Assembly: GCA_016931965.1 (NCBI GenBank)
Contig: JAFGDT010000012.1
Span: 1-42,672 of the forward strand
Reading direction: 5' to 3'
Length of the DNA stretch: 42,672 nt
Source: a bacterium
GTDB lineage: Bacteria > Zhuqueibacterota > QNDG01 > DSAB01
This document shows positions 27,676-35,578 of the stretch, piece after piece. Below the pieces are notes generated by a model. That model did not search any database. It saw only the letters and a program-made list of their open reading frames with translations, and had not been told where the DNA came from. How positions within the stretch are numbered: the stretch's first letter is position 1; every line of letters starts with the position of its first letter. Made by a program: the position numbers and the translations under genes.

Positions 27676-28221
27676 ATGATGGTTAAAATGGTCAAAAAGG
27701 TCAAAAAGGGATTGGTCCATATTTATACTGGGGCAGGTAAAGGTAAGACAACAGCTGCTTTAGGATTGGCTATCAGAGCTTGCGGACACGATTGGCGTAC
27801 ATTGATCATCCAGTTCATGAAGTGTCATTCAGATTATGGGGAAGCTAAAGTCATCAATCATATCGCCAATATTGATTTAATTCAAACCGGTCTGCCCAAT
27901 TTTATTCAAAAAGGGAATCCTTCAGACGAAGATATTCGACTTGCTGAAGAAGGGCTGGTTAAGGCTCAACAGGCTGTCCAAGGGGGTCAATATAATTTGG
28001 TGATTTTAGATGAAATCAATGTTGCACTTGATTTTGGTCTTATTCAATTAAACGATGTCATTCAATTAATTCAAAAGAAGGCAGATTCTGTCGAACTTGT
28101 CCTGACGGGACGTAATGCCCATCCTGAATTGATCAAATTGGCCGATTATGTAAGCGAAATCCTCAATATTAAACACCCTTATCATCAGGGAACGAAAAAT
28201 CGTCTGGGCATAGAATATTGA
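27676..28221 (+). CDS. cobO: Cob(I)alamin adenosyltransferase (CobA/CobO/BtuR family)
   Basis: The enzyme transfers adenosyl from ATP to cob(I)alamin or its corrinoid precursors, giving adenosylcobalamin. The 181-residue length fits the family (about 180-200). The P-loop is GAGKGKTT, followed by IIQFMK, a Walker-B-like LVILDEINVAL, LVLTGRNA and the C-terminal HPYHQGTKNRLGIEY. The start could be any of the Met codons at 27676, 27679 or 27688. Its product is needed by the B12-dependent NrdJ encoded 3 kb away on the other strand. No other cobalamin synthesis gene is in the window, so it may act in salvage. Confidence 0.92.
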   Translation: MMVKMVKKVKKGLVHIYTGAGKGKTTAALGLAIRACGHDWRTLIIQFMKCHSDYGEAKVINHIANIDLIQTGLPNFIQKGNPSDEDIRLAEEGLVKAQQAVQGGQYNLVILDEINVALDFGLIQLNDVIQLIQKKADSVELVLTGRNAHPELIKLADYVSEILNIKHPYHQGTKNRLGIEY

Positions 28222-28355
28222 AGTCCGGTCATTTGTCATCTGTCAATCTCGATATTACTCGTACCACCATGGAAACCATTCTCTGAAATCACAAAATGGA
28301 ACCCTATATTAGGTGGCCTGTTGCTTAGCAGATATAAAAAAGGGGAAATGAACAC

Positions 28356-29015
28356 TTGTCATTCAGAATGAACTTGCAAAATATTGATTGGTCACTTTAT
28401 GCCATCATTGATCAAGAATGGTTAGGGGGAAGAGATATTCAATGGGTCACGAAGCAGATTATTCAAGGAGGAGCGGGGATTATTCAATATCGAAACAAAG
28501 TCTCTGAAGATAAAAAATGCTATCAGGAATCAAAAAAGATCAGGGTAATCACACAAAAATATCATATTCCCTTTATCATCAATGACCGCATTGATATCGC
28601 CCTAGCAGTTGACACTGATGGCATCCACCTCGGAAAAGATGACTTGCCATTATCAGTTGCCAGAAAAATCCTGGGGAATAATAAGATAATCGGTTTTTCA
28701 GTCAGAAGTTATTCAGACTATCAGCATGCAAAATATGCTGATTATCTTGGAATTGGGGCTATATATCCTACAAAAACCAAGAAAAATTATCCGTTAACGG
28801 AACTCAAACTGATTCACGAAATACGAAAAAAATCTTCAATACCCATTGTTGGTATTGGGGGTATTACCATGGAAAATCTTGCGCCGGTTATTCAATCTGG
28901 TGTGAATGGGATTGCCATGATTTCAGCTTTATTGAGTTCAGAAGATATAAAAAATACAACCCTTCAGTTTATCAAGGCAATCAATAAAGCAAAAAAAGCG
29001 GAATCATCAAATTGA
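28356..29015 (+). CDS. thiE: Thiamine-phosphate synthase
   Basis: ThiE joins the thiazole and pyrimidine phosphates to give thiamine phosphate. The 219-residue TIM barrel shows GGAGIIQYRNK, INDRIDIALAVDTDGIHLG, GIGAIYPTKTKK and PIVGIGGITMENLAPVI. The start is TTG at 28356, with AAAAAGGGG about 10 nt upstream; the internal ATG at 28368 would lie too far from it. I looked for a TPP riboswitch in the 134 nt upstream and found none. No other thi gene is in the window. Confidence 0.92.
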   Translation: MSFRMNLQNIDWSLYAIIDQEWLGGRDIQWVTKQIIQGGAGIIQYRNKVSEDKKCYQESKKIRVITQKYHIPFIINDRIDIALAVDTDGIHLGKDDLPLSVARKILGNNKIIGFSVRSYSDYQHAKYADYLGIGAIYPTKTKKNYPLTELKLIHEIRKKSSIPIVGIGGITMENLAPVIQSGVNGIAMISALLSSEDIKNTTLQFIKAINKAKKAESSN

Positions 29016-29386
29016 AAAACATCTTAAAATGGGGGGATTATATCATCATTGGAATCGTCTTGATTTTTATTAGTTTAAGTTTTACAATTACCCGATGGAT
29101 ACAGGATCGTGGTTATATTTGTACAATATCAGTTAATGGGGAAGAAGTCTATCGTCTTTCTCTCAATAAGGATAAAGATATCGGTGTTCAAGGTCCAATC
29201 GGTGAGACAAGAATCAAGATTGAAAATGGTTCCATTTGGATTACAGATGCCCCCTGCAGAGAAAAAATCTGCCAAAAGATGGGCAAAATCAATCACACGG
29301 GGGAGGTCATTGTCTGCATCCCCAATAAAGTGATTATTCAAGTCGAATCTGGGGATGAACAGACGATAGATGGAATTACGATGTAA
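29012..29386 (+). CDS. NusG domain II membrane-anchored protein
   Basis: A 124-residue protein with one N-terminal membrane helix (about residues 8-28) and an extracytoplasmic NusG domain II (DUF1312): CTISVNGEEVYRLSL, then GIKI-like ETRIKIENGSIWITDA and PCREKICQKMG, ending in CIPNKVIIQVESG. Small proteins of this family are usually encoded beside Gx transporters and FMN-linked redox proteins; their function is unsettled. It starts with TTG inside the stop of thiE (4-nt overlap, TTGA), so the two are translationally coupled. The Gx transporter gene follows after 12 nt. Confidence 0.88.
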   Translation: MKNILKWGDYIIIGIVLIFISLSFTITRWIQDRGYICTISVNGEEVYRLSLNKDKDIGVQGPIGETRIKIENGSIWITDAPCREKICQKMGKINHTGEVIVCIPNKVIIQVESGDEQTIDGITM

Positions 29387-29398
29387 TGGAGAAATAGA

Positions 29399-29908
29399 TT
29401 GTCCACAAAACTCATTCAACTTACTGTCATCATCTCGATTGGCTCTATTCTATTCACTCTGGAATCATTCATTCCGACTCCTCTCCCATGGATAAAATTG
29501 GGACTTGCCAATGTGACAACGATTCTTGTATTAAAATGGTATGGCCTGAAGGAAGCTTTTATCGTTGCTTTTATGAGAATTGTAATCGGTAGTTTATTAA
29601 CAGGGAGATTTCTGAACCCCGTCTTTATCATTTCGTTAAGTGGAAATATAAGTGCGGTTGTAATCATGTATTTTACAATTGTTTACGGAGAGAAAATGTT
29701 CAGTCTTATTGGCGTCAGTATCTTGGGAGCTGTTTTTAAAAGCATAACTCAATTATTTATCGTGTATCTCATTTATTTACGTCAAATATACCTATTTTCA
29801 ATGACACCCATTTTCTTATTCTCTGCTTTAGTAGCAGGCATCTTTGTCGGTTTTTCCTCACACTTAATCCTCAATAAACTGAAACCCTATTTTCGATCCG
29901 GTAGTTAG
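29399..29908 (+). CDS. Gx transporter family protein
   Basis: This 169-residue membrane protein has about five hydrophobic segments and the family pattern LESFIPTPLPWIKLGLANV, then FMRIVIGSLLTGRF and LSGNISAVVIMY. The family (once annotated as heptaprenyl diphosphate synthase component I) is an ECF-S-like small transporter group; substrate not established. It starts with TTG at 29399, with GGAG 7 nt upstream. The NusG-II/Gx pair is a recurrent gene pair in anaerobes, often beside ApbE or Rnf-type flavoproteins, none of which is seen here. Confidence 0.88.
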   Translation: MSTKLIQLTVIISIGSILFTLESFIPTPLPWIKLGLANVTTILVLKWYGLKEAFIVAFMRIVIGSLLTGRFLNPVFIISLSGNISAVVIMYFTIVYGEKMFSLIGVSILGAVFKSITQLFIVYLIYLRQIYLFSMTPIFLFSALVAGIFVGFSSHLILNKLKPYFRSGS

Positions 29909-29924
29909 AAAATCCAATGATATT

Positions 29925-29945
29925 GTTTCGTATATGATATGAAAC
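29925..29945. repeat. Perfect-type hairpin between convergent genes
   Basis: GTTTCGTAT (29925-29933) pairs with ATATGAAAC (29937-29945) over nine positions, one G-T, with a 3-nt loop. It lies 17 nt after the Gx transporter stop. No T tract follows on either strand. Confidence 0.4.
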
Positions 29946-30001
29946 AGAATATATCTTGATATTGACTCTATTTTATAAAATTGTTTCTAAATGCTTGACT
30001 G

Positions 30002-30022
30002 AATGATTTTATAAATCATTTT
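30002..30022. terminator. Possible bidirectional terminator of convergent genes
   Basis: AATGATTT (30002-30009) and AAATCATT (30013-30020) form a perfect 8-bp stem with a 3-nt loop. It overlaps the stop codon of the DUF116 gene on the minus strand and lies about 95 nt after the Gx transporter. The following T tract is short on both strands, so strength is uncertain. Confidence 0.35.
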
Positions 30023-30845
30023 CTGTATTGAGGATAGTAATATCTGAACCAAGAAAAGTCTGCACCGCATCTTCAAATGCTCGAATATCAATTTGTGTAT
30101 TTTTACATGGTCCTTCAGGACGGATATTGGGAATTCCAATAACGGGTATTTGATTAGAAATATCTTGTATACCACTAAGGAGGTCTCTTTCGCAGGCCAC
30201 ACCAATAATGGCTTTGGGCCGTAAGTTGTACACAATTTGTCTTGCTTTTTCTCCTCCTGGAACGGTAAAAACAGGAATATTGAATTTTTCAGAAAATTGG
30301 TTGATTTTTTGGATAATTGATTTCTGTAAACAGCGGGGTAGAAGAATGAGGAGTTTTTCAGGTTTAACTTTCTGAGTGGATGCTTTAATCAATATATTAC
30401 TGACTTTAACAAAAGAATTACTTAAACGGTCCCTCGATATCCCAAAGTATAATCCAACTTTTATTACAATAGGGACTAAAAAGGTTATAGGAAATTCATG
30501 TCCAACGAGACGCATAAAAAAATCTTTTTTGGTAAAAATCGATAATACCATAATAAGAAATAGGACAAGAAAGATTCCCCAAATAAATAATAAAATAATG
30601 CCACAGATTGTTGGCAATGAGGGATGAAATTGAGCCAAGCGAGGGGTAATCAGATATAAGAAAAAATAACCAATGGCCCCAGAGCCGAGTAGTAAAATCA
30701 ATAAGATACTTAAGAATACCCGTTTTCGTGTATTGCTATCTTTTTCTGAATCATTGACATCACCATGCCAGTTGATCCATTCATCTCCCAATTTTCTGTC
30801 ATCAATCTGTGCCGTTTGATTCTCATTTTTGGATTCGAGAGTCAA
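30009..30845 (-). CDS. DUF116 family membrane protein
   Basis: A 278-residue protein: a hydrophilic N-terminus (about 40 residues), two membrane helices (about 44-66 and 82-104), then a cytoplasmic DUF116 domain. Family landmarks are LLILLPRCLQ, VPGGEKARQIV, AIIGVACERDLLSGI, VIGIPNIRPEGPCKNT and a final VD-like acidic segment. Three conserved Cys (in PRC, ACERD and GPCKNT) suggest metal or iron-sulfur binding, which has not been shown as far as I know. DUF116 genes are scattered in anaerobes and lack an assigned function. The nrdJ gene is 133 nt upstream on the same strand. Confidence 0.88.
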   Translation of the reverse strand: MTLESKNENQTAQIDDRKLGDEWINWHGDVNDSEKDSNTRKRVFLSILLILLLGSGAIGYFFLYLITPRLAQFHPSLPTICGIILLFIWGIFLVLFLIMVLSIFTKKDFFMRLVGHEFPITFLVPIVIKVGLYFGISRDRLSNSFVKVSNILIKASTQKVKPEKLLILLPRCLQKSIIQKINQFSEKFNIPVFTVPGGEKARQIVYNLRPKAIIGVACERDLLSGIQDISNQIPVIGIPNIRPEGPCKNTQIDIRAFEDAVQTFLGSDITILNTENDL

Positions 30846-30916
30846 TTATTTTTCACTTTAATTAATAAAATCACGCTTGCTAAATAAGGTATTGATATTT
30901 TTGGCCATTTCCAAAT

Positions 30917-30950
30917 AAAAAAAAAGACCTGTATTCAAAATGTTTCCAGG
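30917..30950 (-). terminator. Possible terminator after nrdJ
   Basis: Read on the minus strand, CCTG (from 30950) and CAGG (to 30928) form a short stem with a 15-nt loop, followed after two bases by nine T (plus-strand A run 30917-30925). The stem is only four pairs, so the call rests mainly on the T tract and position about 30 nt after the nrdJ stop. Confidence 0.35.
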
Positions 30951-30978
30951 GGGGGTAGAGAAGACATTCGGTTACGAT

Positions 30979-33414
30979 CTATCCACAGTGTGAATAACCA
31001 CAGTATCTACAAACACTACAACCTCCTTCAGTTTCCATGGTATTTCCACATTCGGGACATTCTGGTCCTCTTAGTATGGATATATCGGATTCATCAATCG
31101 TTTTAGATGGACTTGAGTATGTTACGGGTTTTAATTTATATGATTTTGTTTTCTCTTTATTTTGTGTTCCGAATTCATGCAGCAAAATTTGACCAATACC
31201 ATCGGGAACCGATTTAACCAAATTCCCTTCATTCCAAACAGGTTTAGAACCCGTTATGCCCATCAAGGTTTGGCTGATTTCTTCCACTTTTACACCTTTT
31301 TGCAATGATATAGATATCAGTCTGCCAATCGCTTCAGCCAATGCAGCAGTATCACCCCCGCTTTTACCAATATTGGCAAAAACTTCTACAGGAGCATTAT
31401 TTTCATCTGTATTAATCGTGACATACAATGAACCTTGTCCTGTATTGAGTCTTGTGGTAAATCCACGTAATATGCGGGGACGTTCCATGGAAGCAGTGGT
31501 CCCATTTCCTCCAACAGCACTTTTCTTTTTCAATCCTTTGTTGAGAACCTGCTGATCCCGGCTGCCATCCCTGTAAATCGTTACGCCCTTACAACCTAAA
31601 TCGTGTGCCAAAGAATAGACATGAGCTACATCCTTTTCCGTTGCTTTATTGTGGAAATTAACCGTTTTGGATACTGCATTGTCAGTATGCTCTTGAAATG
31701 CCGCCTGCATTCGGATATGCCATTCTGGAGAAATTTCATGTGAAGTGATGAATACTTCTTTGATTTCTTTTGGTAAATTGTCAATTTCTTCTAAAGATCC
31801 TTTCGCACCCACTTTGCGAATAAATTCTTCATTATAGAGTCCTTCCTTTTTAATGTGGTCACAGAAGAGAGGATGGATCTCTGGCAATTGGTCATTATCC
31901 ATAACATTGCGTGTAAACGATAGTGCAAACAAAGGTTCGATCCCACTTGAACAATTTGCGATGATGCTGATGGTTCCTGTTGGAGCAATGGTTGTGCGTG
32001 TTGCATTACGAATTTTGGGTTCGTTATTTCGAGCATAGATGCTTTTTGAAAAAGCAGAGAATTCCCCCCGTTTTAAAGCAAGCTCTTGAGATTTCTTTTT
32101 CGCTTCATCACTGACAAAACGCATGATTTGATGGGCTGTATCGATTGCCTGTTGAGAATTATAGGGAATATTTAGGTGTATCAACAAATCTGCAAAACCC
32201 ATAACGCCCAAACCGATTTTTCTTGTTTGTTTAGATTGTTTTTCTATCTCGGGGAGGGGGAATTTGTTCATATCAATAACATTATCGAGAAAATGAACAG
32301 CAGTACGAACAGTTTTGAGTAAGCGTTGAAAATCAATCTCAGGACGATCGTTATTTTTTTTCACCATTTTAGCAAGATTGATTGATCCGAGGTTGCATGA
32401 TTCGTAAGGTAACAAAGGTTGTTCTCCACAAGGATTGGTCGATTCAATTTCTCCAAGCTGAGGGGTTGGATTGGTTTTATTTATACAATCGATAAAAATA
32501 ACGCCTGGATCTCCGTTTTTCCAAGCGTGATGAACAATATCATTAAAAACGATTTTGGCTTTTAAAGAACCCACTTTTTCTTTTGAATGCGGATTGATCA
32601 ATGCATATTCTTTATCATTCTTTAACGCATTCCAGAACTTTTCGGTTATGGCCACAGATATGTTGAAATTGTTGAGTTTATTGTTTTCCTCTTTTGAGCG
32701 AATAAAATCAGTTATATCGGGATGATCGACACGCAGTATAGCCATATTTGCACCGCGTCGGGTTCCCCCTTGCTTTACCGTTTCTGTCGCTGCATCAAAA
32801 ACCTGCATAAAGGAAATCGGACCAGAAGCAATACCATGTGTTGATTTAACGATATCGTTTTGTGGGCGCAGTCTGGAAAATGAAAATCCCGTACCCCCGC
32901 CCGATTTATGGATGAGTGCTGTATTTTTGACAGCTTCAAAAATGGAGTGCATCGAATCTTCTATGGGTAATACAAAACAAGCGGAAAGTTGACCCAATTC
33001 ACGGTCAGCATTCATTAAAGTTGGGGAGTTGGGCAAAAATTCCAAATTGGCCAAGAGACTGAAAAAAGTATCTTCAGTTTTTTTCAAATCAGCAGTTGGA
33101 TCGTATAATGAATCAGCAGAAGCGATGAAGTGCGCAACACGACGGAAGAGATCGACAGGTGTTTCTATAACTTTGCCCGATTTGTCTTTTTTTAGATATC
33201 TTCTTTCGAGAACTTTTAAAGCATTATTTGAAAAGGATATCTCTATTGTGTTTTCATCTTTTTCTACGTCCGAAATCTGCGATGATGATTGAAAACCTTC
33301 ACATGGAACCCGATGTTTGACCAAAAGCGTATCGGTATTCGGTTCGTGCCCATTATCATCCGAATCAAAAAGATTATCCATGTGTAAATGCTTCATTTTG
33401 GAAGAACTTGACAT
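30979..33414 (-). CDS. nrdJ: B12-dependent (class II) ribonucleoside-diphosphate reductase
   Basis: NrdJ reduces ribonucleotides to deoxyribonucleotides using adenosylcobalamin to make a thiyl radical, so it works with or without oxygen. The 811-residue product has the family motifs: SPTLMNADRELGQLSACFVLP, FSFSRLRPQ, QGGTRRGANMA and the active site NPCGEQPLLPYESCNLGS (radical Cys329 and Glu331 counted from the chosen start; partner Cys146). TTIAPTGTISIIA is in the C-terminal half of the barrel. The tail carries four Cys pairs (CPECGN..CSVCRYCGYSHC), the shuttle or zinc-binding C-terminus typical of this subgroup. The ATG at 33414 is preferred over an in-frame TTG at 33426. Adenosylcobalamin can come from the CobO product. 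No B12 riboswitch is seen upstream. Confidence 0.96.
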   Translation of the reverse strand: MSSSSKMKHLHMDNLFDSDDNGHEPNTDTLLVKHRVPCEGFQSSSQISDVEKDENTIEISFSNNALKVLERRYLKKDKSGKVIETPVDLFRRVAHFIASADSLYDPTADLKKTEDTFFSLLANLEFLPNSPTLMNADRELGQLSACFVLPIEDSMHSIFEAVKNTALIHKSGGGTGFSFSRLRPQNDIVKSTHGIASGPISFMQVFDAATETVKQGGTRRGANMAILRVDHPDITDFIRSKEENNKLNNFNISVAITEKFWNALKNDKEYALINPHSKEKVGSLKAKIVFNDIVHHAWKNGDPGVIFIDCINKTNPTPQLGEIESTNPCGEQPLLPYESCNLGSINLAKMVKKNNDRPEIDFQRLLKTVRTAVHFLDNVIDMNKFPLPEIEKQSKQTRKIGLGVMGFADLLIHLNIPYNSQQAIDTAHQIMRFVSDEAKKKSQELALKRGEFSAFSKSIYARNNEPKIRNATRTTIAPTGTISIIANCSSGIEPLFALSFTRNVMDNDQLPEIHPLFCDHIKKEGLYNEEFIRKVGAKGSLEEIDNLPKEIKEVFITSHEISPEWHIRMQAAFQEHTDNAVSKTVNFHNKATEKDVAHVYSLAHDLGCKGVTIYRDGSRDQQVLNKGLKKKSAVGGNGTTASMERPRILRGFTTRLNTGQGSLYVTINTDENNAPVEVFANIGKSGGDTAALAEAIGRLISISLQKGVKVEEISQTLMGITGSKPVWNEGNLVKSVPDGIGQILLHEFGTQNKEKTKSYKLKPVTYSSPSKTIDESDISILRGPECPECGNTMETEGGCSVCRYCGYSHCG

Positions 33415-33464
33415 ATTGAATCTCAATTTTTATATGATAAGGTAAGAACAATTTCAGTGATCTA

Positions 33465-33493
33465 AACATATAAATCATTATTGAAAAAGTCAA
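33465..33493 (-). promoter_or_regulatory. Sigma70-type promoter of nrdJ
   Basis: On the minus strand TTGACT (33493-33488), a 17-nt spacer and TATGTT (33470-33465) lie about 50 nt before the nrdJ start. Box quality (5/6 and 4/6) and spacing are good and the position fits a short leader. Confidence 0.6.
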
Positions 33494-33510
33494 GTAAAAA
33501 ATAAAAAAAA

Positions 33511-33559
33511 TGTCTATATGTAGTAAAAATATCTAAATAAAATACAATAGATAGATATT
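33511..33559. promoter_or_regulatory. Candidate NrdR-box pair upstream of nrdJ
   Basis: Two 16-nt imperfect palindromes, 33511-33526 (core CTATATGTAG) and 33544-33559 (ACAATAGATAGATATT), each match about 10 of 16 positions of the NrdR consensus as I remember it (core CTATATATAG). Starts are 33 nt apart, close to three helical turns. They lie just upstream of the nrdJ -35 box and also upstream of the ribD promoter. AT-richness makes chance matches likely, so this is tentative. Confidence 0.3.
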
Positions 33560-33593
33560 CCATTTTTTGTTCATTTTTTTAAAAAAATTGAAC

Positions 33594-33622
33594 TTGACAT
33601 ATTTTAATACTTTCATTATATT
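33594..33622 (+). promoter_or_regulatory. Sigma70-type promoter of the riboflavin operon
   Basis: TTGACA (33594-33599), a 17-nt spacer and TATATT (33617-33622): a perfect -35 and a near-perfect -10. Transcription would begin around 33629, right at the 5' edge of the FMN riboswitch. Confidence 0.8.
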
Positions 33623-33626
33623 GGAC

Positions 33627-33752
33627 TTGTCTTCTTCAGGGCGAGGTGAAAGTCCTCACCGGTGGTGAAAGCCCACCAATCCATAAAATGTGGATGGAAC
33701 CAGTGTGATTCTGGTGCCGACGGTTATAGTCCGGATGAAAGAAGCGGACACT
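33627..33752 (+). ncRNA. FMN riboswitch (RFN element)
   Basis: The conserved RFN blocks are all present in order: CTTCTTCAGGGCGAGGTGAA (33631-33650), CCTCACCGGTGGT, AAAGCCCACCAA, a variable stem GATTCTGGTGCCGACGG, ATAGTCCGGATGAAAGAAG (to 33744). The P1 helix is CTTCTT (33631-33636) with AAGAAG (33739-33744). It senses FMN and controls the ribD-ribE-ribBA-ribH transcript through the terminator at 33788-33818. Confidence 0.95.
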
Positions 33753-33787
33753 TAAAAATATCGATAATTTATTCCATACCCACATAG

Positions 33788-33818
33788 CCCTGAAAGAAGT
33801 CACTTTTAGGGTTTTTTT
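33788..33818 (+). terminator. Riboswitch-controlled terminator that abuts the ribD start codon
   Basis: CCCTGAAAG (33788-33796) pairs with CTTTTAGGG (33803-33811) with one G-T pair, followed by seven T (33812-33818) and directly by the ribD ATG at 33819. The only Shine-Dalgarno-like bases, AGGG at 33808-33811, are in its 3' arm, so the hairpin can block both transcription and ribosome binding. Its 5' arm repeats the riboswitch P1 strand TGAAAGAAG (33736-33744 and 33791-33799). Confidence 0.85.
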
Positions 33819-34904
33819 ATGGACGATATTTCTTACATGAATCGAGTCCTGCAACTGGCCAAAAAGGGGATGGGTTGTGTAAGTCCGAATCCTCTTGTGG
33901 GATCACTCATTGTAAAGAATGATCGGATACTTTCAGAAGGTTATCACGCTTATTTTGGGGGTCCTCATGCCGAAAGAGTTGCACTTTTACAACTCTCAGA
34001 ACAGGAACGTCACAATGCGACGCTTTATGTAAATCTGGAACCCTGTTGTCATCAAGGAAAAACACCTCCCTGTACGGATTTGATTATAGAATCAAAATTA
34101 CATCGGGTCGTTATCGGCACATTAGATCCTAATCCTCTTGTTCATGGGAAAGGAATCGATATTTTACATAAATCGGGTATTCAAGTGCTCACAGATGTAT
34201 TGAAAAATCGGTGTCGAAAATTAAATGAACCCTATTTTAAATACATTACAACGAGTAAGCCCTATGTTACATTAAAAATAGCCCAGACTCTCGACGGGAA
34301 AATTGCAACCGATCAAGGCTATTCACGTTGGATCACGGGTGAATCTGCCCGTAGGATGGTTCATCGATTACGAAAAGAGCACGATGCAATCCTGGTCGGT
34401 GCAGGAACGGTTATTCATGATGATCCCGAACTGACTGTTCGAATGGTTCGTGGAAAGAGCCCCAAGCGAATTATTCTTGATAGATTTCTAGATATACCAT
34501 TGAAATCGCGTGTATTACACCATCCTGAATCTCAAAATACGATTATTGTCACCACACCAAAAGTATCCCATGATAAAATAAAAGAAATAAAAGAAATGGG
34601 CATAACACATTGGTCGATAGAAAGCGATTCCAATGGGTCGATCCATTTTCCAACATTATGGAGAAACATGGTTACGGAAGGAATCATTTCTGTTCTGGTT
34701 GAAGGTGGCAAGGAAGTATTGACCTCTTTTATGCGATTAGGCGAAGTTGATCGCATCATCGTGTGTATGGCACCGATATTTTTTGGGGAAGGGCTTTCTG
34801 TTTTTGGCGATTTAGGTGTCCACACGCCTAACGAGGCCATTCGATTGAAAGAAGTCACTTGGCATCGTAAAGGTTCGGATCTAATGCTGGAAGGAAGGTT
34901 TTAA
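33819..34904 (+). CDS. ribD: Bifunctional riboflavin deaminase/reductase RibD
   Basis: RibD deaminates and then reduces the pyrimidine from GTP cyclohydrolase II. The deaminase domain (about residues 1-145) has the zinc site His50 with catalytic Glu52 (GGPHAERVALL) and Cys76/Cys85 (EPCCHQGKTPPC). The reductase domain (about 146-361) has KIAQTLDGKIAT, SRWITGESAR, HDAILVGAGTVIHDDP and LVEGGKEVLTSF. The 361-residue length is usual. The start codon is adjacent to the T tract of the terminator. ribE begins immediately after its stop. Confidence 0.97.
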   Translation: MDDISYMNRVLQLAKKGMGCVSPNPLVGSLIVKNDRILSEGYHAYFGGPHAERVALLQLSEQERHNATLYVNLEPCCHQGKTPPCTDLIIESKLHRVVIGTLDPNPLVHGKGIDILHKSGIQVLTDVLKNRCRKLNEPYFKYITTSKPYVTLKIAQTLDGKIATDQGYSRWITGESARRMVHRLRKEHDAILVGAGTVIHDDPELTVRMVRGKSPKRIILDRFLDIPLKSRVLHHPESQNTIIVTTPKVSHDKIKEIKEMGITHWSIESDSNGSIHFPTLWRNMVTEGIISVLVEGGKEVLTSFMRLGEVDRIIVCMAPIFFGEGLSVFGDLGVHTPNEAIRLKEVTWHRKGSDLMLEGRF

Positions 34905-35543
34905 GTGTTTACAGGGATTATTGAAGAAATAGGAAGAATCAATAGGATTGGATCTGTAACAGAAGGGCGATGCTTTCAGATCAAGGCTCAAAAAGTACTT
35001 GAAGATTTGTTACCAGATCATTCCTTAGCAGTTAATGGTGTTTGCCTGACTGCGACAAAAGTAGAAAAATCTTTTTTTGAAGCAACAGCTGTAGAAGAAA
35101 CATTGTCCAGATCAACACTGGCAAACATAAAGGTCGGCCAACCTGTTAATCTTGAGCGAGCTCTGAAGGTGGGCGATCGATTGGGAGGACACTTTGTTCA
35201 GGGGCATGTGGATGGAGTCGGAAGTATTCTTGCAATTACAACAAAGGGAAAGAGTAAAATCATCGAGATCGAGATACCCCAAACTTTAATAAATCATGTA
35301 ATTGAAAAAGGATCAGTCGCGGTGGACGGTGTCAGCTTAACCATTGCAGCAATCAAGAGAAACCGTATACAAATTGCATTGATACCTTATACACTTAATC
35401 ATACCATATCCCAGTTTTATCGAGTGGAGAATCCAATCAATATCGAAGTGGATTTTTTAGGAAAATATATCGAACGGTTAATTAAAAATCAGAGTGATGA
35501 GAGCAAAATAGACGAAACATGGTTGCATTCTTTGGGATATTAA
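34905..35543 (+). CDS. ribE: Riboflavin synthase alpha chain
   Basis: This 212-residue enzyme dismutates two 6,7-dimethyl-8-ribityllumazine molecules to riboflavin. It has the two homologous lumazine-binding barrels: MFTGIIEEIG, LAVNGVCLTA, GGHFVQGHVDG in the first and second, VAVDGVSLTI and NIEVDFLGKYIERL at the end. The start is GTG directly after the ribD stop (0 nt), with AAGGAAGG 6 nt upstream inside ribD, indicating translational coupling. Confidence 0.96.
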   Translation: MFTGIIEEIGRINRIGSVTEGRCFQIKAQKVLEDLLPDHSLAVNGVCLTATKVEKSFFEATAVEETLSRSTLANIKVGQPVNLERALKVGDRLGGHFVQGHVDGVGSILAITTKGKSKIIEIEIPQTLINHVIEKGSVAVDGVSLTIAAIKRNRIQIALIPYTLNHTISQFYRVENPINIEVDFLGKYIERLIKNQSDESKIDETWLHSLGY

Positions 35544-35578
35544 CATTGATAGAAAAAAATTGGAGTTGACTACCTTCT

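Noticed and set aside
28222-28355. Possible TPP riboswitch before thiE.
   Set aside because: The conserved CTGAGA and ACCTGAT blocks are absent.
33427-33593. Possible cobalamin riboswitch before nrdJ.
   Set aside because: No B12-box-like sequence; the leader from the predicted promoter is too short.
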